A stretch of 10,445 nucleotides of DNA from Baffinella frigidus (lineage: Eukaryota; Cryptophyceae; Cryptomonadales; Baffinellaceae). Under the pieces are notes generated by a model. That model did no database searches. It saw only the letters and a program-made list of their open reading frames with translations, and was not told where the DNA came from. The translations under genes and the position numbers were made by a program. Shown here in pieces: positions 8,443 to 10,086 of this stretch (positions within the stretch are counted from its first letter, which is position 1; every line of letters starts with the position of its first letter). The stretch lies in contig MU647219.1 in the NCBI GenBank assembly GCA_026770585.1, positions 66,534 to 76,978 on the forward strand, written 5' to 3'.

Positions 8443-9908
8443 CGCCGCCGGCATCAAAGGCCTCATGGCCAGGTTGGAACCCTGTTTTTGTACCACGAAG
8501 GGGTCGAATTTCGGGCCCCTGCGATACAAACGGGCGGGACCTGAAAGACCCTTAACGCCCCTGAAAGGCCCCTAACGCCCCTCACCCCCGAAACAGGTGG
8601 GCAATTCCGGAGTGCAAGGCTCCACGGGCGCCGTCAGCAGAACGCTATCCGTCGGTTAGGAACGCTATCCGCCGGTTAATGGGGACGCAAGAACCTCGTG
8701 ACCACCTCGTGACCACCTGACCAACCCCTCACCCCCGAAACAGGTGGGCAATTCCGGAGTGCAAGGCTCCATGGGCGCCGTCGGCACCGTCGGGTCCCAG
8801 GTCACACACCCTAAACCCGAAACCCTAACAAACCCCCGAAACCCGAAACCCGAAACCCGAAACCCTGAACCCTGAACTCTAAACCCTGAATCTTGAACCC
8901 TAAACCCTGTCCACATCCTGACTTCACCCGAACTTGACTCTAAACCCTGAACCCTAAACCCTAGACCCTGAACCCTAAACCCTAACAAATCCGAAAACCG
9001 AAAACCGAAACCCAAAACCCGAAACCCCAATCCCGAAACCCGAAACCCGAAACCCTGAACCCTAAACCCTAAACCCTCAACCCTGAATCCTGAACCCTAA
9101 ACCCTGTCCACATCCTGACTTAACCCGAACTTAACTCTAAACCCTGAACTCTAAACCCTAGACCCTAAACCCTAAACCCTGACTAAACCCCAACGCACCC
9201 TAACCCCCAAAACCCTGAACCCTAACCTAACCCTTACGTAACCCTAACTCAACCCGAAACCCCAAACACAGGGCGTTGAGGGCATCACCGGGGGGACGGG
9301 TTTCGTGGGCACCAACAATTTACTACGGGGAGACAAATTCTCCTAATTAACTACTAGTGGTCCTAATTAATCACTTATCAATTCCTGACTAATCACTGAT
9401 TAATTACTACCGAACAGGGCATCACCGGCATCACCGGGGGGACGGGCCTCGTGGGCACCAATAATTTACTACGGGGAGACAAATTCTCCTAATTAATTAC
9501 TAGTGGTCCTAATTAACTACTAATTAATTAGTCGGTACCGAGGGCGCCCCGGGCCTCTCTCGCCATCTCGTTCTCTCTCTCTCACACACACACTCTCTCT
9601 CTCTCTAGCCTACATGTTCCCGAAACCATGTACCCGAAACGCTAAACCCGAAATGCTAAACCCGAAATCTCAAACCCGAAACCCCAAACGCAGGGCATCA
9701 CCGGCATCACCGAGGTGACAGGCCTCGTGGGCACCAATAATTTACTACGGGGAGACAAATTCTCCTAATCAATTACTAGTGGTCCTAATTAAGTACTCAT
9801 TAATTCATAACTGATTACTAATTAATTACCATCGGACAGGGCATCACCGGCATCACCGGGGGGACGGGCCTCGTGGGCACCGAGGGCGCCCCGGGCTTCG
9901 CAGGGCAG
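643..9908 (+). CDS. Transmembrane collagen-like protein, eleven-exon gene model (3' end open)
   Basis: Joined exons: 643-1005, 1109-1198, 1764-1895, 2364-2450, 3413-3457, 4419-4527, 6100-6195, 6726-6775, 7935-8021, 8744-8800, 9840-9908; total 1185 nt, one open frame of 395 codons. Every intron in the model starts GT and ends AG, and phases match at every junction (phase 0 except exons 6/7 and 7/8, which are phase 1). The Gly-X-Y register also continues across all collagen junctions except 7/8. Predicted order: basic tail, transmembrane helix (residues about 62-82), two-Cys stalk, coiled coil, linker, then about 216 collagen-like residues. Collagen triplets form trimeric rods; a type II membrane anchor would place the rod outside the cell. 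Interruptions are GTTVVG in exon 7 and GPVENG at the 7/8 junction. The last exon ends Gly-Gln, so a further exon should begin with one residue and then Gly. Exons 1-2 are linked to the rest only by phase, so their membership is less certain. Splice sites are predicted by eye, without transcript support. Confidence 0.72.
1109..1198 (+). CDS. Exon 2: probable coiled-coil segment next to the collagen rod
   Basis: After a 103-bp intron ending ccccccttaccag, the sequence reads VVRKLSTRLDDLRSLSQQWG and continues for ten residues, 30 codons in all. Spacing of V/L residues (V, L, L, L, L, V at about 3-4 residue steps) fits an amphipathic helix or short coiled coil. Type II transmembrane collagens commonly carry a coiled coil beside the triple helix to nucleate trimers. 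The donor is uncertain: gtaccc after Ala-30 and gtgaag after the His codon are both phase 0. The frame also stays open to 1399 through a Pro- and Ala-rich stretch (PPMPPPPAAATAAATAAG), so the exon could be longer or have a variant with that linker. Confidence 0.5.
1199..1763 (+). other. Probable intron 2, with Pro/Ala-coding-like stretch
   Basis: The first 200 bases are GC-rich with GCN and CCN runs that read as a Pro/Ala-rich linker in the exon 2 frame, ending at a stop near 1399. In-frame phase-0 donors within it are poor, so I favour intron. The remainder has long C runs typical of acceptors in this gene and no collagen triplets. It includes a perfect hairpin (1490-1512) and a duplicated acceptor boundary (1645-1659). 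Confidence 0.45.
1490..1512. repeat. Perfect 10-bp stem hairpin
   Basis: GGTCTCGCCA, a 3-nt loop GAT, then TGGCGAGACC: a perfect 10-bp stem. It sits inside a probable intron. It resembles a rho-independent terminator stem only superficially, with no T tract, and the context is eukaryotic. Function unknown; it could be a small insertion remnant or a splice-modulating structure. Confidence 0.85.
1764..1895 (+). CDS. Exon 3: linker and start of the collagen rod
   Basis: Acceptor cccctacag at 1763, donor gtacct at 1896; 44 codons, phase 0 at both ends. The first 28 residues are a non-collagenous acidic linker (QDAISGMDNDAGVATVDQDA, then LNTFLDRA). The rod starts with GPPGHDGSPGPRGPHG. It ends on a Gly whose X and Y residues (Met, Asn) come from exon 4, so frame and triplet register both agree across the junction. 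Confidence 0.85.
1896..2363 (+). other. Intron 3
   Basis: GT-AG intron of 468 bp. It is C-rich with long poly-C runs, and its 3' half shifts into degenerate aacccc/aaaccc telomere-like sequence before the cctcccccag acceptor. I see no collagen copy in it. Confidence 0.75.
2364..2450 (+). CDS. Exon 4: collagen triplets
   Basis: Acceptor cctcccccag, donor CAG|gtgcct; 29 codons, phase 0 at both ends. It reads MNGRPGPVGHMGHIGLPGIH followed by GYQGVRGSQ, an unbroken Gly-X-Y run. It is His-rich and Met-containing, like several other exons here. It ends with a complete triplet (GSQ), so the next exon must start with Gly, as exon 5 does. Confidence 0.88.
2557..2628 (+). repeat. 18-bp minisatellite, four units
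   Basis: Unit gttgacttagggatagtc, four head-to-tail copies; the first has one change (ttgggg). Decayed related pieces containing gatagtcgggca follow at 2629-2656. Near identity of the units implies recent expansion or homogenisation within the intron. Confidence 0.95.
2737..2965 (+). repeat. Degenerate ~22-bp minisatellite
   Basis: About ten imperfect units of ggggcttgcggatgaggag with an aaa-type spacer. Recurring variants read gcgcctgcgaa or tgcttccgatg. The units are diverged, and the array passes into gggtttaggggcttgcgg, grading toward telomere-like sequence. Its antisense reading is a repetitive Ser/Pro-rich open frame with no independent support as a gene. Confidence 0.9.
3014..3408 (+). 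repeat. Degenerate CCCTAAA telomere-like tract with higher-order repeat
   Basis: Units ccctaaa, cccctaaa, ccccaaa and ccctcac are interspersed. A segment of about 57 bp ending aatcccccaaccctacacgg occurs twice (about 3070-3127 and 3189-3246), so segmental duplication sits on top of unit slippage. The sequence is degenerate, interior to a gene, and followed by an exon, so it is interstitial and not a chromosome end. Confidence 0.9.
3413..3457 (+). CDS. Exon 5: 45-bp collagen exon
   Basis: Acceptor ccacaaccag, donor CAG|gttcca; exactly 15 codons, GPLGISGETGPAGSQ, five complete triplets. It starts with Gly and ends with Y, keeping register with exons 4 and 6. It is a short island of non-repetitive coding sequence between telomere-like arrays, which supports selection on it. 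The 45-bp length matches a common exon size in animal fibrillar collagens, probably by shared triplet arithmetic rather than descent. Confidence 0.87.
3471..3554 (+). repeat. Perfect (ACCCTAG)12 heptamer array
   Basis: Twelve identical 7-bp units without a mismatch, directly downstream of exon 5. The unit is a one-base variant of ccctaaa. Its purity contrasts with the degenerate telomere-like tracts elsewhere in the window. Confidence 0.97.
3658..3775 (+). repeat. cctcctgggcccc / ccttgaaacccc tandem repeats
   Basis: Several imperfect repeats of cgcctcctgggccccgcctt followed by gaa(a/t)cccc. They are C-rich and lack the Gly-X-Y reading that marks real exons here, so I call this an intronic repeat. 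Confidence 0.75.
4128..4170 (+). pseudogene. Exon 6 copy a, truncated
   Basis: Follows an acceptor-like ccccacaacag and reads GTMGATGVEDIPGDH before stop-containing intron-like sequence. Against exon 6 it lacks the opening GPMGIW triplets and has Gly changed to Asp (GVEDIP). Homology with copy b continues through gat-atct-acc, the position where copy b has GTGATA and this copy has GCGATC. A cggggagcacggccacac remnant of the exon 6 3' half lies at about 4192-4209. Not compatible in frame with exon 6. Confidence 0.75.
4278..4332 (+). pseudogene. Exon 6 copy b, truncated
   Basis: Acceptor ccccacaacag, then GPMGIWGTMGATGVEGIP, matching the first 18 residues of exon 6 almost exactly (Glu for Gln). 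It then runs into ggtgataatctgacc instead of the exon 6 continuation. The only nearby GT (4333) would leave phase 1, which does not fit exon 6 (phase 0 start). This is therefore a 5'-half copy, probably skipped, with a 150-bp offset from copy a and 141 bp to the full exon. Confidence 0.78.
4419..4527 (+). CDS. Exon 6: longest collagen exon, full copy
   Basis: Acceptor cttctacccttgtag, donor G|gtataa; 109 nt, entering phase 0 and leaving phase 1. It reads GPMGIWGTMGATGVQGIPG, then ERGHMGSPGASGTGGLDG, an unbroken triplet run. Of three tandem copies this is the only one with an intact 3' half and a usable donor. The split final Gly codon (G plus GC) matches the start of exon 7. Confidence 0.86.
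4557..4671 (+). mobile_element. Short repeat element A (forward)
   Basis: Starts with two ggtggtcacgagg-type units, then ttcgtgtgcccccatt, then four 20-bp units (aaccgacggatagcgttgct type). It ends flush against a 5'-truncated exon copy at 4671. The same architecture occurs at four other places in the window, in both orientations. It encodes no protein, so if mobile it is non-autonomous. Called mobile from dispersal; no clear target-site duplication was found. Confidence 0.65.
4671..4717 (+). pseudogene. 3'-half exon 6-like copy, frameshifted end
   Basis: In collagen frame this reads GPVGAMGKSGTGGLFW. The SGTGGL block and following g-gtat donor region match the 3' end of exon 6 (ASGTGGLDG). 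It is cut at its 5' side by element A and is one base longer before the GT, so its donor phase is 2 instead of 1. It would break the frame if spliced to exon 7, hence a probable relic. Confidence 0.65.
4718..5477. other. Intron segment dominated by an inverted-repeat element
   Basis: Lower GC than the telomere-like introns and with no triplet coding. It holds a GGGTCTT-TT-AAGACCC hairpin near 4790-4810, cctaggacct motifs at 4755-4785 shared with the foldback arms, and the foldback structure at 5173-5415. A related direct copy (ggggtag-taggcctacggtattgcc type) lies at about 5122-5149. Confidence 0.7.
5173..5415. mobile_element. Foldback / MITE-like element with perfect 78-bp inverted arms
   Basis: Bases 5173-5250 are the exact reverse complement of 5338-5415 (78 of 78 by eye), separated by an 87-bp spacer. 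The arms carry ggggtagtgaggcctacggt and cctaggacctcctactgtag. Part of an arm is repeated directly at 5314-5328, and a diverged copy lies just outside at 5122-5149. There is no open frame, so it would be non-autonomous. Perfect arms imply recent origin or gene-conversion upkeep. Alternatively it could be a simple local inverted duplication. Confidence 0.85.
5478..5533 (+). pseudogene. Exon 7 copy a, truncated
   Basis: Acceptor ctacaaacag, then gc completing a Gly codon and PAGTTGIHTPGPEGGHAIL, ending in intron-like taacccc. Homologous to the 5' half of exon 7 (PAGTTVVGPPGPEGAHG). No donor occurs at its 3' boundary. It differs most from the full exon, so it is the oldest or the fastest-changing copy. 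Confidence 0.72.
5661..5716 (+). pseudogene. Exon 7 copy b, truncated
   Basis: Preceded by ttccgaaag; reads RAGTTVVGPAGPEGGHAIL after the split Gly codon. It shares the GGHAIL ending and the breakpoint into c-taacccc/ctcacccc sequence with copy a, so those two descend from one truncation. The surrounding intron (ccccgcgatg-acctcttaac) is duplicated with it. Confidence 0.72.
5907..5964 (+). pseudogene. Exon 7 copy c, cut by element B
   Basis: Acceptor ccgcaaacag, then PAGTTVVGPPGPEGAHGV, nearly identical to full exon 7 up to the ggtcgt where element B begins. The full exon continues ggggttcatgg at that point. It would only be usable if gtcgtc at 5960 served as a donor, which leaves phase 0 and does not fit exon 7 or exon 8. 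Confidence 0.76.
5965..6069 (-). mobile_element. Short repeat element B (reverse)
   Basis: Reverse orientation relative to element A: three 20-bp units (ggaacgctatccgtcggtta type, first and third with changes), then atggggagacacgaaccgcg, then two gtgaccacc(tc) units. The tandem-repeat end abuts truncated exon 7 copy c; the GTGACC end faces the intron and the acceptor of full exon 7. Confidence 0.68.
6100..6195 (+). CDS. Exon 7: collagen triplets with one interruption, full copy
   Basis: Acceptor cccctcatcag, donor G|gtgcgc; 96 nt, phase 1 at both ends. Reads PAGTTVVGPPGPEGAHGVVG, then FMGYIGRSGPV. The GTTVVG segment has four residues between glycines, a two-residue interruption of the kind common in non-fibrillar collagens, and copies b and c keep it. 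Reading past the donor hits a stop within four codons, which supports splicing there. Confidence 0.8.
6196..6725 (+). other. Intron 7 with telomere-like tract and micro-duplications
   Basis: The 5' part repeats short pieces of the exon 7 3' boundary (ctgttggtg or ctggcgtttttggtg, each followed by a gtgcg-like donor) at about 6190, 6229, 6273 and 6409, two directly after cacctag. A 20-bp palindrome is at 6311-6330. From 6420 the tract is aaacccgaaacccc and aaccccaaaccccaa repeats. The repeat's translations (such as NPKPQTPNPKPQTP) are low-complexity and not genes. Confidence 0.75.
6311..6330. repeat. Perfect 20-bp palindrome built from the element-end motif
   Basis: CCGCGTGACCGGTCACGCGG is fully self-complementary. 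Each half matches the GTGACC/GGTCACG end of the dispersed elements (for example ccgcgtgacc in elements B and C, ggtcacgcgg in E). It looks like two element ends joined head to head without any 20-bp units. Confidence 0.9.
6726..6775 (+). CDS. Exon 8: collagen triplets, first and best copy
   Basis: Acceptor ccaatgcag, then ag completing a Glu codon and NGIEGHVGLRGATGVQ, donor CAG|gttaca; 50 nt, phase 1 to phase 0. Of four copies it alone has a pyrimidine/A-type acceptor region in the phase needed after exon 7, plus an intact donor. The junction reads GPVENG, a two-residue interruption. Alternatively the acceptor could differ slightly, because copies downstream suggest an ancestral GEN triplet. 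Confidence 0.72.
7017..7064 (+). pseudogene. Exon 8 copy b
   Basis: Reads NGIEGHFGLRGATGVQ, full length, with donor CAG|gtcccc. Upstream is G-rich (ggtgtagggtgtagggag) instead of a polypyrimidine tract. The available AGs give phases that do not join exon 7. With tag|GGAGAAC the reading would be GENGIE, a perfect register needing a phase-2 partner that I do not see. Probably silent, or used only with a different upstream exon. Confidence 0.65.
7281..7328 (+). pseudogene. Exon 8 copy c, donor lost
   Basis: Reads NGLEGHVGLRGATGVQ with the same G-rich upstream as copy b. After the final CAG the sequence is a run of C in place of GT, so the 5' splice site is gone. Reading frame preserved, splice signals lost: a clear pseudo-exon. 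Confidence 0.72.
7536..7557 (+). pseudogene. Exon 8 copy d, 3' fragment
   Basis: ggagggcgccacgggtgtccag followed by gttatg matches the last seven codons and donor of exon 8. The 5' half is missing and preceded by G-rich telomere-like sequence. A fragment of a fourth duplication. Confidence 0.72.
7733..7780 (+). pseudogene. Exon 9 copy a, cut by element C
   Basis: Acceptor ccccccacacag, then GSIGLQGMQGPSGRDG, matching the 5' half of exon 9 (GSIGLQGMQGASGREG), after which element C starts directly. The only GT at its end (ggtagg, phase 1) would break the frame into exon 9. It is therefore probably not spliced as a productive exon. Confidence 0.72.
7781..7906 (-). mobile_element. Short repeat element C (reverse)
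   Basis: Five 20-bp units (gctatccgtcggttagcaac type), the longest array of the family here, then aatgggggcacacgcaccgc and a gtgaccgcctc end. The tandem-repeat end touches exon 9 copy a, and the GTGACC end faces the intron leading to full exon 9. The units differ by a c/g change, as in the other copies. Confidence 0.7.
7935..8021 (+). CDS. Exon 9: collagen triplets, full copy
   Basis: Acceptor cccacaacgcag, donor CAG|gtgcac; 29 codons, phase 0. Reads GSIGLQGMQGASGREGAAG, then PAGDKGKDGQ. It is Lys/Asp/Glu-rich near its end, suiting salt-bridge stabilised triple helix (KGKDG, GDKGKD). It ends Gly-Gln, and exon 10 supplies the Val that completes the triplet, so register crosses the junction exactly. 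Confidence 0.87.
8182..8241 (+). pseudogene. Exon 9 copy b, 3' part with intact splice sites
   Basis: Acceptor-like cctcgtgtggccag, then GASGREGAAGPAGDKGKDGQ, 20 codons, donor CAG|gtcgat. Identical at protein level to the last 20 residues of exon 9. Spliced after exon 9 it would give GQG and break the triplet register. Spliced in place of exon 9 (after exon 8) the register holds. So it could be a mutually exclusive alternative exon instead of a relic. Confidence 0.6.
8408..8440 (+). repeat. (GA)n microsatellite
   Basis: About 16 uninterrupted GA dinucleotides directly before the frameshifted exon 9 copy. Its AG dinucleotides offer many possible but unspecific acceptor positions. Confidence 0.97.
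8441..8472 (+). pseudogene. Exon 9 copy c, 3' fragment with one-base deletion
   Basis: Collagen frame reads GAAGIKGLM, then the frame is lost. Alignment of the end (atggccag|gtt) with exon 9 copy b (gatggccag|gtc) places the donor correctly but shows one missing base upstream. It would leave phase 2, incompatible with exon 10, so it is a pseudo-exon. Confidence 0.65.
8597..8634 (+). pseudogene. Exon 10 copy a, cut by element D
   Basis: Acceptor cccgaaacag, then VGNSGVQGSTGAV, nearly identical to the 5' half of exon 10 (one Thr/Met change). Element D then follows instead of ggcaccgtcgggtcc. No usable donor before the element. Confidence 0.78.
8635..8717 (-). mobile_element. Short repeat element D (reverse)
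   Basis: Two 20-bp units (aacgctatccgtcggttagg type), then aatggggacgcaagaacctc and two gtgaccacctc units. Shortest member of the family here. The tandem end faces truncated exon 10 copy a, and the GTGACC end faces the intron and full exon 10. Confidence 0.68.
8744..8800 (+). CDS. Exon 10: collagen triplets, full copy
   Basis: Acceptor cccgaaacag, donor CAG|gtcaca; 19 codons, VGNSGVQGSMGAVGTVGSQ, phase 0. The leading Val completes the triplet begun by Gly-Gln at the end of exon 9. It ends with a full triplet, so the next exon should begin with Gly, as the exon 11 copies do. Confidence 0.86.
8801..9271 (+). other. Intron 10 segment: telomere-like tract with a 197-bp tandem duplication
   Basis: Built from aaaccctgaaccct, acccgaaaccc and related units. 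A landmark block, ctgtccacatcctgactt followed by acccgaactt, occurs at about 8908 and 9105, so roughly 200 bp was duplicated in tandem. No collagen triplets until the acceptor aaacacag at 9271. Confidence 0.85.
9272..9313 (+). pseudogene. Exon 11 copy a, cut by AT-rich element
   Basis: Acceptor ccccaaacacag, then GVEGITGGTGFVGT, followed directly by aacaatttactacgg. It is the only copy opening GVE instead of GIT. It is truncated at gggcacc exactly like copies b and c. Read through, it meets a stop inside the AT-rich block. Confidence 0.72.
9314..9410 (+). mobile_element. AT-rich element, copy 1
   Basis: Begins aa(c/t)aatttactacgggg, contains a ggaga-caaat-tctcc hairpin and several taattaat words, and leads to the acceptor cgaacag of the next exon copy. 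Sharply lower GC than the surroundings. No open frame. Called an element from its three near-identical starts at the same exon position. Confidence 0.55.
9418..9459 (+). pseudogene. Exon 11 copy b, interrupted
   Basis: Reads GITGITGGTGLVGT, then an 80-bp AT-rich block, then the exon resumes as gagggcgccccgggc (9540-9554, EGAPG) before CT-rich sequence. This copy shows the AT-rich block sitting inside the exon, between gggcacc and gaggg, with acc/tacc at both sides. Confidence 0.72.
9460..9539 (+). mobile_element. AT-rich element, copy 2 (bounded on both sides by exon sequence)
   Basis: 80 bp from aataatttactacgggg to gtcggtacc. Comparison with uninterrupted exon 11 (gggcaccgagggcgcc) gives the insertion point, and the shared acc at both edges could be a 3-bp target duplication. 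It contains the ggaga/tctcc hairpin and ttaattaa-type palindromes. GT and AG positions do not restore the frame if it is removed as a simple intron. Confidence 0.6.
9555..9693 (+). repeat. CT/CA-rich tract and acccgaaa repeats
   Basis: A (CT)n-(CA)n-(CT)n run at about 9571-9607 ends in ctctag. Then come several repeats of acccgaaa(t/c)gctaa leading to the acceptor aaacgcag. This is ordinary intronic low complexity. Confidence 0.85.
9694..9735 (+). pseudogene. Exon 11 copy c, with Gly lost
   Basis: Reads GITGITEVTGLVGT: GGG has become GAG, so a triplet Gly is replaced by Glu (and the next Gly by Val), as expected for a copy free of collagen constraint. It is truncated at gggcacc by AT-rich element copy 3. 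Distance to full exon 11 is 146 bp, the same as from copy a to copy b. Confidence 0.75.
9736..9832 (+). mobile_element. AT-rich element, copy 3
   Basis: Same start as copies 1 and 2, more diverged in the second half (aagtactcattaattcataa), and ending near the cggacag acceptor of full exon 11. Confidence 0.55.
9840..9908 (+). CDS. Exon 11: collagen triplets, only uninterrupted copy
   Basis: Acceptor catcggacag, donor CAG|gtgtga; 23 codons, phase 0. Reads GITGITGGTGLVGTEGAPG, then FAGQ. Register follows on from exon 10 (GSQ, then GIT). It ends Gly-Gln like exon 9, so it expects an exon starting with a Y residue. If not spliced, the frame stops two codons later (Val, stop), so this could instead be the C-terminus. 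Confidence 0.82.
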
Positions 9909-9938
9909 GTGTGATCCCCTTCCCCGCCCTATCAAACC

Positions 9939-10032
9939 GTGGTCACGAGGTGGTCACGCGGTTCGTGTGTCCCCATTAACCGACGGATAGCGCTCCTAAC
10001 CGACGGATAGCGCTCCTAACCGACGGATAGCG
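9939..10032 (+). mobile_element. Short repeat element E (forward)
   Basis: gtggtcacgag-type units, ttcgtgtgtccccatt, then three 20-bp units (aaccgacggatagcgctcct type). The tandem end joins gacc-gggatgacggg, the 5'-truncated exon 11 copy. The GGTCACG end faces the intron following full exon 11. Confidence 0.68.
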
Positions 10033-10035
10033 ACC

Positions 10036-10086
10036 GGGATGACGGGCCTCGTGGGCACCGAGGGCGCCCCGGGCTTCACCGGACAG
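10036..10086 (+). pseudogene. Exon 11 copy d, 5' cut by element E, donor changed to GC
   Basis: Reads GMTGLVGTEGAPGFTGQ. The 3' end and following intron match full exon 11 (gtgtgatccccttcccc compared with gcgcgacccccttcccc), so the donor GT has become GC. The frame stays open to a stop near 10242 if not spliced. Either a relic with a mutated donor or, less likely, a GC-AG exon. Confidence 0.68.

Larger units (their letters stand above)
8328..8556 (+). repeat. Imperfect duplicated block flanking exon 9 copy c
   Basis: A block with tttttgtacca, gggtcg, tttcgggcc and ctgcgatacaaacggg, then ggacctgaaag, occurs at about 8328-8401 and again at about 8480-8556, diverged by point changes. It shows the exon 9 3' half duplicated together with its downstream intron. 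Confidence 0.85.
8022..8743 (+). other. Intron 9 region with exon 9 and exon 10 copies
   Basis: Contains a relatively unique stretch (8022-8160), a 3'-half exon 9 copy, a CT-rich tract (8250-8326), a duplicated block ending tttcgggcc-ctgcgatacaa, a GA microsatellite, a frameshifted exon 9 copy, exon 10 copy a and element D. No additional in-register exon appears necessary. Confidence 0.7.

Noticed and set aside
8441-8472. Genuine exon between exons 9 and 10
   Set aside because: Collagen-like start, but it leaves phase 2 and disrupts register; exon 9 joins exon 10 exactly without it.
4600-10032. CRISPR-like arrays of 20-bp repeats
   Set aside because: Units are contiguous without unique spacers, occur in five dispersed copies in both orientations, and the context is eukaryotic.
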